DNA of 64,000 nucleotides from Sphaerolaimus hirsutus (GCA_964036195.1 OZ038453.1:28400997-28464996), one strand, 5' to 3'; positions 8,241 to 18,901 are shown, numbered from the stretch's first letter. Notes: generated by a model not told the origin, from the letters alone. Made by a program: numbers and translations.

Positions 8241-10287
8241 AAACACCTTCCCGGTCACGTCCGGCACCCTATTTTTGATTTTACTTGTGACACCCTATCT
8301 CCAGTTCTGGGGCGCGCCAGAAGCTGAAACTTGGGGGAGTTATTGTCGCAACCCCCTCTACTTCGCATGAATTTGGGGGGTCGCGGCGACCGCTCTGAGG
8401 GTGGGTCGCCCTAAGTGCAAATTTTTTTTTGGCTTTTTTGGTGTCCCACCGCAGGTCCGGCACCCGCTGATTTCTGAGCTGTGGGAGGGCCATAAATCTA
8501 AAATTTTGGGGATGTGTAACCAACACCACTCCCCTACTATACACTATTCAATCATGTGAGATACATGTGAAAAAGTTCTAAAAAATTCTCTTTTTCTCTA
8601 AAAAACACCACTCCCCAATAGATGGATGGCAAAAAATTCACTTTTTGGAACTTTTTTATTAGACACTTGAAGAGGTGGTTTACGATACTTTGAAGGGAAT
8701 GGTTTGATGTTTAAAGTTATGTAAAGAACCATACCTCTAAAATGTATGCATTGCAAAATTTACTTGGGGGGAATTTCAAAGTGTAAATTTTGTGAAGTTT
8801 TGTTCCTGCAATGATGTCATTATGATGTCATAAAATTCGCCCTAAGTATATTTTGTAATGCATGCATTTTAGAGGTATGGTTCTTTACAAAACTTTAAAC
8901 ATCAAACCGTTCCCTTAAAAGTATCGTAAACCATCTCTTCAAGTGTCTAATAAAAAAGTTCCAAAAAGTGAATTTTTTGTCATCCATCTATTGGGGAGTG
9001 GTGTTTGTTAGAGAATAGGCGAATTTTTGAGAAAATTTTCACATTTATCTCACATTATTGAATATTGTATAGTAGGGGAGTGGTGTAGGTAACACATCTC
9101 CAAAATTTTAGATTTATACCACTCCCAACTAGTGATGTAAAGGCACCGGGGCACCGGTGCCCCGGTGCTGGGCACCAAAGGGCACCAGCACTGGTGCTGG
9201 TGCGGTGCCATTGCAATCTTCAGGGGTGCCATGCCAGTGCCGGTGCCATTTTTTTCAGAATAGCACCGGTGCCGGTGCGGTGCGGTGCCATTTTTTTGCC
9301 AGTGCCAAAGGTGCTAGCACCAGGGCCAAAGTAAAAGGCACCGGGAAAGGCTTCATGTTCTGTGCAATTTTGTCCATAGTATGTGCTTATTCATGTTTCA
9401 AAAAACAGTGGTATATTTACCCAACCATTTTTGCCTATTTTGTAAACCTCCCATCAAATAAATATACCTACTGTGAAATCCATTATACCCGATACGTCAT
9501 CTGATGAGCGAATCTAAAATTTTGTTGAATTTCAAAATATTTTTATATTTTATATTTATCTTACTTTTTTGTTCAAAATTTGTTGTCAGTTTATGACAGA
9601 GATAGTTCCATTCTCTGTACAGCAACGACTCCGATCAGTAGACAATAGTGGCTATGGACATTGCAGTGAATTAAATATTTTATCTTTCATTTGTAATCAT
9701 TGTAATTGCTTCATAAAAGTGATTGCCACATCATTCTGATCATTTTAAGTGCTCAACCATCAAAATCGGTTGAAAATTCATAGAAATATGCAAAGGTGAG
9801 AAACTGCCCGATATTTAGATCAGAAATTCCAGCCCGGTGCGGTGCCTTTCGGTGCTAGCACCGGCAACCCGCCGGTGCCCTTCGGTGCCGGTGCCATTTT
9901 TTCCAAAAGGCACCGGTGCCGGTGCGGTGCGGTGCCATTTTCTGGCCGGTGCCCCAGGGTGCCAGGTGCCCTTTTCATGCGTTGGCAAAGGTGCCGGTGC
10001 GGTGCGGTGCCATTTTTCCCGGTGCCTTTAACATCACTACTCCCAACAGCTCAGAAATCAGCGGGTGCCGGACCTGCTGTGGGACACCAAAAAAGCCAAA
10101 AAAAAATTGCACTTAGGGCGACCCACCCTGAGAGGGGTCGCCGCGACCCCCCAAATTCATGCGAAGTAGAGGGGGGTTGCGCCAATAACTCCCCCAAGTT
10201 TCAGCCTCTGGGGTGCTCTAGAACTGGGGATAGGATGTAAGAAGTGAAATCAAAAAATGGGTGCCGGACGTGACCGGGAAGGTGTTT
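8241..10287. mobile_element. long palindromic foldback element inside 8141-10760
   Basis: The left end AACACCTTCCCGGTCACGTC is matched by the complement ending GACGTGACCGGGAAGGTGTT. The arms stay complementary through most of their length: the GGGTCGCGGCGACC block, the TAGGGGAGTGGTG block, and the AAGAACCATACCTCTAAAAT block either side of a centre near 8800. Once the 910-bp insert at 9130-10039 is removed from the right arm, this is a ~1.1-kb hairpin-forming sequence. Non-coding. Confidence 0.75.
9130..10039. mobile_element. hAT-like non-autonomous element with GGTGCC-iterated interior
   Basis: Terminal inverted repeats TAGTGATGTAAAGGCACCGG and the complement (CCGGTGCCTTTAACATCACTA, one base off). 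It is flanked by a perfect 8-bp target duplication CTCCCAAC (9122-9129 and 10040-10047), the hallmark of hAT transposition. Clusters of GGTGCC/GGCACC motifs lie near both ends, and the middle is AT-rich with no ORF. A right-end fragment recurs at 33000-33213. Confidence 0.85.
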
Positions 10288-10850
10288 ACCACATTTGTTG
10301 TGTTAAGCGCACGGTTTCATATCGCAATATTTCGTATCAGAACGTGAAAGAGTTTCATATTTACGTTTTTTGAATGTGTCCCATTGTATACGGTCCTGTG
10401 TGTGGAGTGACGTTGTTTTGCATACGATGTGATAAATGTGAAAATTTAGTGATATTTATGTGTGTGCTTAACATACTGAATAGGGTATATTTATCTACTG
10501 CCATGCCAAATTTGGACTATTTTTATGAATAATTGGTGCTTTGGTAGACGATTGCCTGACATGCGCCACGCTCAAAGCATTGAATGTATTGAACTTTGCT
10601 TCACGTTCCGACATGAATTTTTGTACTGTGGAACCGTGCACTTAACGCAACAAATGGGGTACATTTATCTACCCCCATACCAAATTTGAGCAGTTGTCAT
10701 TCAAAATTGACCTGTTGGGAGCCAATTGAAACCGTGCGCCTGATGTGGGCCACCCTGTATTGATAATAATTTGTACTGTACAGTCTGAACACCTAGTGCG
10801 CCCAACGCGAGGGCTGCGCCGACACGCATCGACTGCGTTACATGCTGCCA

Positions 10851-11154
10851 CAGCAAAAAATGGGTGTGTGATGCGTCGTGAAGCGTCGTGAAGTGTCTTC
10901 ATGTCAACACTTCATGATGCTGTGAAGCACTGGTTGGCGCTTCCAGGTGCTTCACGAACAATGCAATGTATGCTGTAATTTTGTGAAGTGCACTTCATGA
11001 ACTTTGGTCATTGTGATGATAGGTGAAGTGTGTGGAAAACACTTCAAGAACAATCTCAAAAAAACTTTGTGATGTGTGGTGAAGTGTGTGGAAGTGTCTT
11101 CACAGAGGCTTAACACACATCCAGCCACATGCTTCACAAACCTATTTTTTGCTG
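10851..11154. mobile_element. CAGCAAAAAATGGG TIR element with iterated GTGAAGTG motif
   Basis: 304-bp element with termini CAGCAAAAAATGGGTGTGTG and complement ending CCTATTTTTTGCTG. The interior carries many GTGAAGTG/CACTTCAC motifs in both orientations. Related copies lie at 36256-36392 and 60693-60990. CAG...CTG ends and a 7-8-bp duplication at the second copy suggest hAT affinity. Confidence 0.7.
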
Positions 11155-11211
11155 TGTGCAAACGGCATCTTCCTTTGATGGGAAGGAGTTAGAGCAGTGC
11201 AAAATGTGGCC

Positions 11212-11282
11212 TCCTGGTAGCTCAGTCGGTTAGAGCATTCACACGCTTAGTGAAAGGTCCTGTGTTTGAGTCCGGCGAGTTC
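11212..11282 (+). tRNA. degenerate tRNA-like sequence (pseudogene)
   Basis: The A box TAGCTCAGTCGGTTAGAGC is excellent and the anticodon stem TTCAC/GTGAA is perfect, with loop ACGCTTA (a C rather than T at position 33). The T arm is poor (CTGTG TTTGAGT CCGGC) and the acceptor ends do not pair. I read it as a tRNA pseudogene or tRNA-derived repeat, not a working tRNA. Confidence 0.4.
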
Positions 11283-11506
11283 GAAAAAAATTTGTACCTT
11301 TTCTTCATATTGTTAACTTCAAGAAACCAACCTGTCACCCAAAAATCCGAGGGAATGTTTTTTCTACCAAACCACCATTCACTTGCATTTCTTGAACCAG
11401 TTCCCCTGTTAAGTCTATAGTTATTCATCGGATATGGCCCATATGGACCCCCATCTACCAGAACACAGTAATCTTTCCCTTTGAGTGCATACATTATCAA
11501 GTCCTA

Positions 11507-11880
11507 GGGGTCAACTCCACAAGTGGGGAAGTGAAAAGGTAACTTTAAAGTGACAAGTAATTTGGGATGTGGGAAAAAGCAAGTAAAGTGTCGTAAGAAT
11601 ACCTAGTCAGTTTATAAGTGGCAAGTGAGAAGAAAACTTTGTTCGTCAAATTGAAAAATAAATAATATAAAAAGATGAAATAAGTCATAGGTTTACATTT
11701 CTCATTTATTTTTCACCTACAACTTGCAATTTCACTTTTTTGGTTACCATCTCTTTCTCCACTTGCCACTTAGAAATCGACTTACCACTTTACACTTTAC
11801 CTACTTTATCACTTGTCACTTCTCCCACCACTTTTCACTTCAAGTTGTCCATTCACTTCTCCACTTTTGGAATTGGCACC
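11507..11880. mobile_element. GGGTCAACTCCACAAGTGG foldback element
   Basis: 374-bp element with inverted ends (AACTCCACAAGTGG / CCACTTTTGGAATTGGCACC) and iterated AAGTGATAAG / CACTTATCACTT motifs. It is a relative of 7453-7829 and 61104-61328. Confidence 0.6.
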
Positions 11881-12097
11881 TGTGCTGTGAGCTTGGCATC
11901 CTCAGTGTCTATAGTGGCCAAGCGCCCCAGAGAATGACCGTGACACTCCCTTTTTCGTTGCTTTTTGGTATTTTTTGGATGGTGTGTGGGTATGGTAAAG
12001 CAAATTGGTACTGTACATGCAGATGGAGCATATAAAGTGCTCGTGAAGTGCACTGAAGTGATCTCCATAATCACTTCAGAGACTGATCACAACTGGT

Positions 12098-12544
12098 CAG
12101 GGCCGTATCCAGGGGGGGGGGGGGGGGGGGGGCGGGGGGGGGCTGCAGCCCCCCCCCTCTCGGGGCGAGACCAAAAAATGACCGGACAATGTGACTTTTT
12201 CAACGTCAGCGTAAAAAATTTTGCGCGCAAGCGCGCATTCTTCACCAGACATAAGGTATTATCATCAGATTTGCTCCATGTGGGCACAAATCATTATAAA
12301 TACACTCAATGTTGTGTTTTTTTGCTGTTTTGCATGTATATTTACATACAAATACAGCATTCCATGGCGCTGACGCCAACGCCAATGGCGCCATGGCGTG
12401 GCGCCTACTAATGGCGCCAGCGCCATGGCGCCATTCCGCCACTATGTAGCTAAAATTTTAGGGGGGGGGGGGCTGAGCCCCCCCCCTCGCCGGCCTCCGT
12501 AAACAAGCAGCCCCCCCCGCTCAAAAATCCTGGATACGTCCCTG
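12098..12544. mobile_element. hAT-like element CAGGG(A/C)CGTATCCAGG with G/C homopolymer interior
   Basis: 447-bp element with termini CAGGGCCGTATCCAGG and CCTGGATACGTCCCTG, flanked by a perfect 8-bp target duplication CAACTGGT (12090-12097 and 12545-12552). Just inside the ends are runs of up to 20 G and matching C runs, which would form a strong hairpin or quadruplex. A GGCGCC-iterated cluster (12362-12438) sits inside, possibly a nested element. Terminal sequences of this kind are familiar from hAT MITEs of aquatic invertebrates. No ORF. Confidence 0.85.
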
Positions 12545-12549
12545 CAACT

Positions 12550-12957
12550 GGTGCCAGTCCCAGACCCTGTAAAACACCCTGGAGAGTGTAAAAAAACCTG
12601 TAAAATGTCATGTAAAAGACCCTGTAAAATGTCATGTGCCATGTAAAAGTCGTTGTAAAATATCATGTGTCATGTAAAAGATGCTGTAAAGTGTCAGATG
12701 TGATGTATGAGATGTAAGTGCCATGTGTATCCAAATCTAATCTAATCTTATCCTATCCAATGCATTATATGTTCAAATGTAAGATTTGGATACAAAAACA
12801 CAAGATTTGGTTACTATACAGTCAGATTGGGTTTGAACGTGACACTTTACAGGGTTTTTATACATGACCCATGACACTTTACAGGGTCTTTTACATGACA
12901 CGTTACATGGTCTTTTACAATTTACAGGGTGTTTTACAGGGTCTGGTACTGCCCCCC
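12550..12957. mobile_element. CTGGTGCCAGTCCC foldback element
   Basis: Ends GGTGCCAGTCCCAGACCCTG and CAGGGTCTGGTACTGCCCCC. The interior iterates CCTGTAAAATGTCATG and its complement, plus a GATTTGGATACAAAAAC cluster around 12728-12825. Non-coding. Confidence 0.7.
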
Positions 12958-13060
12958 GATCAGCAGTTTTTACAACATTGTATATAAGGATTCATCATTT
13001 GATTTTATTCTGGCATAATTTTGCTTCATGATATTCTTTGTGAGTATCAAATCACTTTAT

Positions 13061-13260
13061 NNNNNNNNNNNNNNNNNNNNNNNNNNNNNNNNNNNNNNNN
13101 NNNNNNNNNNNNNNNNNNNNNNNNNNNNNNNNNNNNNNNNNNNNNNNNNNNNNNNNNNNNNNNNNNNNNNNNNNNNNNNNNNNNNNNNNNNNNNNNNNNN
13201 NNNNNNNNNNNNNNNNNNNNNNNNNNNNNNNNNNNNNNNNNNNNNNNNNNNNNNNNNNNN
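13061..13260. other. assembly gap (200 N)
   Basis: Exactly 200 unknown bases, a conventional scaffold-gap size, directly preceding the first copy of the large duplicated block. The true distance and order across it are unknown. Confidence 0.99.
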
Positions 13261-13265
13261 TATCA

Positions 13266-13348
13266 GCATTTGAGTTTTCTAGAATGAGATGTCCGTCAAC
13301 TACAGTTGACGGAGATTATAAGTGACTCATTCTAGAAAACTCAAATGC
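13266..13348. repeat. short perfect-arm hairpin
   Basis: About 82 bp: GCATTTGAGTTTTCTAGAAT and its exact complement flank a smaller inner palindrome CGTCAACT/AGTTGACG. The same hairpin is at 24048-24130 in copy B. Possibly a tiny foldback element; no target duplication identified. Confidence 0.65.
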
Positions 13349-13438
13349 GTTCAAAGCTGATTTACGAGTTTTTCACATTTCGGAATAGTGAAAACTAGTG
13401 TGCGCAGAGCCAATACATACAGTGCCCTGCTTGAATTA

Positions 13439-13804
13439 CCGTATTTTTTCAGAGTGAGAATTTTGAGGGTGGTATTTCGAGGGGGGTATTATTTCGCCAG
13501 AATTTGTTTGAAATCCCAGTACCAATAACGTATGCAGACGTAGAAAAATGCAACAAAAACCACCATGTATAAGAGTCTACAGCCATATATAATATGTAGA
13601 TGGTATAAACCATCTTCTAACGTAACACAATCATTGTTTTTGATGTGTGTTATGCATTGTCCAAGGTCATAAACCGCAGCTTTGTCATTGACGTTCTCTT
13701 TACACTCAATTTGGGGGGGGTATTTCGAGGGGAGTGTATTTATTCATTGCGCCCATTCTGAGGGGCTATTTCGAGGGGGGGGGGGGTATTTCGAGGAAAT
13801 ACGG
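13439..13804. mobile_element. TACCGTATTT-type MITE (366 bp)
   Basis: TA-flanked element beginning CCGTATTTTTTCAG and ending TTTCGAGGAAATACGG. Iterated GGTATTTCGAGGGG blocks lie near both ends, and the middle is an AT-rich core containing ACGTATGCAGACGTAGAAAA. Copy B counterpart: 24221-24587. A further right-end fragment follows at ~13845-13982 and a left-end fragment at ~14144-14290. Confidence 0.75.
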
Positions 13805-14563
13805 TAACTGCCCCCACAATTTTGTCACATCTTTTACAAGTTTTGGGTATGTAAAAAACTAATCTTCCCTATGATCCTCCATGGAGATTTCTGACAAAAT
13901 AACAATACCCTCTCGAATTAACCCCCCTCAAAATTTTCGGGCGAAATTATAAACCCCCTGGGGTCATTCCAATGAAATACAGTAGATTGAATTAAGCGCC
14001 ATGCTCGAACGAAGTGTCACTTACTGTGAAGTGCAAACACGCTATGAAAAAGTGTAGTGCGGCGGTACTCAAAACAGCCAATATTACCCCATCAATGATT
14101 TGCAAAAAAAACACTTGAGATGCTGTTAAAGTGCTACATTTACCGTATGTCCTCTGAATATCACCAGAGAGTTTATTTCTTCAGATTGCAAATTTTTGAG
14201 GGGGTCTATCGATGGGGGGGGTATTTCGCGGGTTGGGGGTTTTTATTTCGCCAGATTTTTTGAACTCCCGTCCCAGTACTGTTTGTAACGTACGCTGAAC
14301 GCTCGGAGAGTGTTCTCGAATTTTTCCAGTTGTTTTTGGAGAAAATACATATTTCATATGAAAATCGAAAAAGTATCAAAAAAATCGAAAAGTGTTCTAA
14401 AACGTTTCAAAATTAGAAAATCCTAAATGTCATTTCAGAAAAAAACACAAAAATTTTAACACTTTTTCCAGGGTTCGTCATAGTTACTTCTAACCAATAT
14501 ATTATTTCTGGGTTTTTTTCTGGCATTTGGTCGGAGTACATTTTCAGCTTGATTATTATTTGC

Positions 14564-14921
14564 GTGTGTATTAAAAACAAATTTTAAGACCAAAATTGAA
14601 TCTGGTACCATGGTGGAGTTTCAATGGGGGCCACTATAATGATGTCATTGATGACGTCATTGCAGGAACAAAATTGACCTTGTGGGCAGCTTTTGTATTA
14701 ACCCCCATTGAAACTCCACCATGGTTCATTTCTGGAGCAATGTTGTTTACACAAATTTTTACCTTAAATCATCTCCTAGAGGCCATCGTAAACCAGCTTT
14801 CAAAGTGTGTATAAAAATTCAACTTAACATCGAAATTTGATCTGGAACTTGTGTGTGGGTGTAAAAGATACACAAGTACCACATTAAATTTTGGTCTTAA
14901 AATTTGTTTTTTAATACACAC
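14564..14921. mobile_element. foldback element (GTGTGTATTAAAAACAAATT)
   Basis: Outer inverted arms: GTGTATTAAAAACAAATTTT, extended by AAGACCAAAATT, and complement ending AAAATTTGTTTTTTAATACAC. An inner inverted pair is CCATGGTGGAGTTTCAATGG / CCATTGAAACTCCACCATGG. The apparent 72-aa ORF inside is a by-product. Copy B counterpart: ~25349-25706. Confidence 0.7.
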
Positions 14922-14979
14922 TTTTTACAGTGGTATACATTGTCCTTTAGGGGACTTTCTTATTTTATTTTTATTTTTG

Positions 14980-15300
14980 CTGTCCAGTGCCAAACCTGGA
15001 CGGAGAATTTTCAAAAAAAATCGGTTTATTTTCCAACGGTCCACTCTCAGGGGGGTCGCCAGGGGGTTCACCTTTCCGTCTAAAGTAGTGGGGGATGTCG
15101 TTTACACCCCCTCAAAATTTCGACCAATTCCCCCCAGCAGTTTTAGTTTGGCAGCCCGTTATATTAAACAAACACGGGGTGCCAAACCTCGCGTGGACAG
15201 TGATTTTTTCAAAAGAAGATTTATGTTTACGGTGACCCACACTCAGGTGGGTCGCCGATCTTCCCCAGCCCGTATATAGTAGCGGGGGGTTTCGAGTATA
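14980..15300. repeat. GTGCCAAACCTGG direct-repeat region
   Basis: Two degenerate copies of a ~180-bp unit, each starting GTGCCAAACCT and containing a CACTCAGG(T/G)GGGTCGCC block; a third start lies at 15571. No coding sequence is supported. Also present in copy B. Confidence 0.4.
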
Positions 15301-15346
15301 TGGCCTCAAAATGTTGAATAAATCCCCCCACTGCAGCTGGAGATAT

Positions 15347-15539
15347 GGTGGCAATCCCAAGCCCTGTAAAGTGTAAAGTAAAGTGTCAAATGTAAAGTCA
15401 AATGCAAAGTAAACTGTCAATTGTCATGCAAAGTTCAGTAATAAAATATTTTCTTTTTTGTTTTGATTGACACTTTACTTTGCATTTGACTTTACATTTG
15501 ACACTTTACTTTACACTTTACAGGGCTTGGGACTGCCCC
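15347..15539. mobile_element. AATCCCAAGCCCTG palindromic element (copy A)
   Basis: Near-perfect inverted repeat of the same subfamily as 5692-5883: CCCAAGCCCTGTAAAGTG at left and its complement at right, with iterated AAAGTGTCAAATG. Duplicated at 26132-26324. Confidence 0.7.
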
Positions 15540-15806
15540 ATGGGCTCCGGCACTGGCTCAACTTTTGGGTGCCAAACCTGGCGTGTCCGCTGTTTATAAA
15601 TAAATCTGGGACTGTTATTACAGTTGTGCTTTCACCACAAAAATTCGGCCCTTCGTCATTGCATCACTTCACAACTTTGACATTTGACAATTAGTATAAA
15701 TCTTACAGTTGACAAAAGTCAACTTAATATGTGAATGTGCACAAGTGATACCGCCTCAGTTCACAAGTAGATATATTTCAACAGAATGTTCAGGCTCACT
15801 TGACAG

Positions 15807-16257
15807 CAGAGTTGTTAAAAGTACTGAACTTTTTCAAAAGTACACGTAAACGTAAAGTATTTATTTATTTCTTTTATTCATGAGTAAATTACTTTTGTCC
15901 CTGGAAAACGTAAAAGTGGGTATTTTTGAGAAATTTTGCTCCAATTTTTGCACAAAATCACCAATTGTTTAACTTTTTCACCATCAAATTCACTAGTAAC
16001 TGTGTTTTTGTATACTTTTTCCTATTTTGGATAGTTTGACTGTATTTTGAACTTTCCTCTCCTATTGTTTCCTTTATGCCTTGAAAAAGCCTATAAAAAA
16101 GCCTGTTCGAAATACGTTTTCTGTACTCGCGTACTTTCAAAAAGTACGCGAGTAAATCTGTACCGGTATTTTTTTTGGGAGGAAGCGTAAACGTATTTAC
16201 GCAGTACTCGAGTATCCGTATTTATCAAGTAAACGTAAATACGTTTTAACAACTATG
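15807..16257. mobile_element. hAT-like element CAGAGTTGTTAAAA (451 bp)
   Basis: Termini CAGAGTTGTTAAAAGTA and TTTTAACAACTATG with a perfect 8-bp target duplication CTTGACAG (15799-15806 and 16258-16265). The interior iterates TACGTAAA and AGTACGCGAGTA-type motifs near the ends. No transposase. Copy B counterpart: 26592-27042. Confidence 0.85.
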
Positions 16258-16559
16258 CTTGACAGCAATCTGACAACCACATTTCCACGCTAATATCAAG
16301 TTCACAAACATGACAATATTATTCAGCCAGTTACCACAGGTGAAAAATTGATTACCTACGCGGGATGGGCCCCAACTAACTAGTTGACATCGCAAATCTT
16401 TGTCAACTGGATGACAACTAATGTCAACTAAATAAAACCAAAAATTTTTAAATCACACATAACAGAAACGGTCAAAATTAGTGTCACTTCACAAAATTAA
16501 CCAAAATATGTCACTCTAACACATAGAAAAGTTGAAATCACATAATTACCGTAATAATT

Positions 16560-16690
16560 ACCGTAATTCCTTCTAATAGAACGGCGCCGTTCTATTTTTT
16601 TCGTCAACTTTTTAATTTGCCGTTCTATTGGAGGTGCCGTTCTATTGGAGACTGCCGTTCTATTTATCTTATCAAACTTTTTCACACAGT
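16560..16690. mobile_element. CCGTTCTATTGGAGG-type MITE fragment
   Basis: Starts near ACCGTAATTCCTTCTAATAG and carries four copies of GCCGTTCTATTGGAG; the right terminus is missing. A complete member is at 62707-62822. Copy B has the same fragment near 27345-27475. Confidence 0.5.
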
Positions 16691-16705
16691 TTTCATTTGA
16701 ACATA

Positions 16706-17528
16706 CTGTATTACCTCGAAATACCCCCATGTTGGTTTATTATTTCGCCAGCAAAATTTGAGGGGGGGGGGGGTAATTCGAGGGGGGTCTTATTATTTCG
16801 TCAGAAATTTTCGTAAGGATCGTGGTAAAAAGTAGACATTTGCATACACAAAACAGGTAATAAATGTGTCCAAACAGGGTATATTTGGACATAAACACGT
16901 AGATAGCTACACAAACTAGTCTATGTGTAGCTGCAATGCAAATTAGCAGTAACATACATCATGTACCGTATATCCTTGAATAAGACCCCAGGGGCGTTAT
17001 TATTTCGTCAGAGGTTTTGGAGGGGGGAGTTATTCAAGGGGGGATACTATTCAAGGGGGGGAGTTATTTTTTCCTCAGAACTTCCAGGAAAACTTTCACT
17101 TTATTCATTGTTTGTATGCATTCCGTCAACACATCTAATACAGAAAATGACCAGTTCAACAAGAACAAAAACAACGTATTCATCCTAAAATTCGTGTTCA
17201 TCGGCGTCTGAATCATTCAAATACACATTGTCGTTTTACCCAGAGGGGGGACTTATTCAAGAGGGGGGAGTTATTCAAGGGGGGGCGTTATTTTTTCCTC
17301 ACCTGGCCAACAGGGGGGTGTTATTCAAGGGGGGGGGGTATTATTCAAGGGGGGAGGGTCTTATTCAAGGATATACGGTAGATTGCATACATGACGTTTA
17401 TTACTTACATGGCGTACATCATTCCGAAAGGGGGGTATTTCGAGGGGGGGGGGGTTATTATTTCCCCAGCCCATCTTGAGGGGGGGGGGGTCAATTCGAG
17501 GGGGGGGGGATAATTCGAGGTAATACGG
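16706..17528. mobile_element. TACCGTATTACC-type MITE interrupted by a second MITE
   Basis: TA-flanked, with left end CTGTATTACCTCGAAATACC and right end TTCGAGGTAATACGG. The middle of the element (AAAACAGGTAATAAATG, then GTCCAAACAGGG) is the same sequence into which retroelement copy 2 inserted at 38517/56019, which makes this a useful empty-site reference. It is split by 16966-17378. Copy B: 27491-28313. Confidence 0.8.
16966..17378. mobile_element. TACCGTATATCCTTGAATAAG-type MITE nested in 16706-17528
   Basis: 413-bp element with ends CCGTATATCCTTGAATAAG and complement ending GGATATACGG, flanked by TA on both sides. The interior is built from ~7 copies of TTATTCAAGGGGGG instead of the TTCGAGGGGGG motif of its host. 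The equivalent place in the split MITE at 56100-56115 is uninterrupted, which supports a TA target duplication. Copy B: 27749-28164. Confidence 0.85.
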
Positions 17529-17641
17529 TAGTACTTTGTAGCATACATGAGCGATATTTTAATATCAGATCGTCAATTATAACAAACCAAATGTTAAAAC
17601 AACCACTGAATCATAGTTCTGAACAGCGTGGATGTTCTTAC

Positions 17642-18584
17642 CAGAGTTGTTAAAAGTATCGAACTTTTTTCAAAGTACCGTATTACCTCGAATTAACCCC
17701 CCCCCCCCTTGAATTACCCCCCCCCCCTCGAAATACCCCCCTAAATTTCGGCTGATGAAATAATAAACCCCCCCCCCCCCTCGAAATACCCCCCCTAAAA
17801 CTGAGTGTAACGTGAACGTACATGACAAATACCGCAGTTTGTGTTCTGTACAATGCAGAACACATGTTAAAACTGATGATTAAGTGACGTTAGGGAATGG
17901 TTTTTGTGTATATACAGTTATAGATGCCTATAAACACACATACATCTATGTTTTTGTTCGATTTTTCTACGTCTGCGTATGGGGAATTTTCGAAAATTTC
18001 TGGCGAAATAATAGACCCCCCCCTCGAATAACCCCCCCCCTCGAATTATCCCCCCCTCAAATTTTGCTGGCGAAATAATAAACCCCCTGGGGGTATTTTG
18101 AGGTAATACGGTATACGTAAATGTAAAGTATTTATTTTCTACTCATCCCATGAGTACAGAAAATGTAAATTAATTTTTTTATACTTTTACTCATGAGTAA
18201 ACGTGAGTAAACGTACTTTTTCCCCTAGAAAATGTAAATGTGAGTATTTTTGAGAAAAGCCACCCCAATTTTCGCACAAAACCACTACTTTTTATAACTT
18301 TTTGCCTGTTTTAATAGCTGTTTCGCTATTTATGTGCTATGTATCCATTTTTGACAATTTGGCACTATTTTTCGCATATCCTCATCATTTTTTTCCCTCT
18401 CATGCCTTCAAAAAATCACCCTAAAAGACTACTTGAAATACGTTTTCTGTACTCGACTATTTCGGAAAAGTATATGTAAAAGCGAGTACAGGAACTTTTT
18501 TTCGGAGGAAACGTAAACGTATTTACTCTGTACTCGAGTATACGTATTTATCGAGTAAAAAATAAATACGTATTAACAACTATG
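17642..18584. mobile_element. hAT-like element CAGAGTTGTTAAAA, interrupted by a MITE
   Basis: Termini CAGAGTTGTTAAAA and ATTAACAACTATG; flanks GTTCTTAC and GTTCTAAC form an 8-bp duplication with one mismatch. It is split by the TA-flanked MITE 17678-18111. The interior iterates TACGTAAATG and GTACTCGAGTA. Copy B: 28427-29369. Confidence 0.8.
17678..18111. mobile_element. TACCGTATTACC-type MITE nested in the hAT-like element
   Basis: 434 bp, ends CCGTATTACCTCGAATTAAC and TTTTGAGGTAATACGG, TA on both sides. The related hAT-like element at 15807 reads straight through the equivalent place. Long C and G homopolymers alternate with TCGAAATA/TCGAATTA. Copy B: 28463-28896, differing mainly in homopolymer length. 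Confidence 0.85.
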
Positions 18585-18644
18585 GTTCTAACCACTAATT
18601 TCTCATATATTTTTGTGTTTGGCACTCTTAAAACGTAATTTCTA

Positions 18645-18788
18645 CCTGCCGTTCTTTTGGAGGTGCCGTCCTTTTGGAGGCTGTCGTTCTATTCTTTTCG
18701 TGGGTGTAAAAAAGTGCCAAAACCTGCCGTTCTATTGGAAGTGCCATTCTATTGGAGGTATGCCATTCTATCAGAAGAAATACGTTAA
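18645..18788. mobile_element. CCGTTCTATTGGAGG-type MITE fragment
   Basis: Five degenerate copies of GCCGTTCTATTGGAGG and a right end resembling ATCAGAAGAAATACG; the left end is not found. Also in copy B near 29430-29573. Confidence 0.45.
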
Positions 18789-18901
18789 CCCAAATTTAGT
18801 TGACATGAATTCAGTTGACATCCAGCTTGTGGCAGCTCTGTATAGTTTGTCAGTGGCTAACACATCACAAACATCATCTAGAGTGCTCAGCATGACTATA
18901 T

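Larger units (their letters stand above)
8141..10760. mobile_element. outer TIR element (ATACGGGGTGGCCCACGTCA), host of a four-level nest
   Basis: The ends are ~100-bp inverted repeats: left ATACGGGGTGGCCCACGTCA then GGCGCACGG, right complement ending GTGGGCCACCCTGTAT. The element's own interior (10288-10650) contains another palindromic stretch (AAGCGCACGGTT versus AACCGTGCACTT). It is interrupted by the foldback element 8241-10287, which is itself interrupted. No ORF. Superfamily undetermined. Confidence 0.65.

Noticed and set aside
12110..12145. Telomere-like G-rich repeat
   Set aside because: Homopolymer G without a telomeric unit, inside a hAT-like element with 8-bp duplication.
14851..15279. 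142-aa ORF as a gene (also 25636-26064)
   Set aside because: It crosses a foldback end and a direct-repeat unit, has no domain, and exists only because both duplicated blocks carry it.
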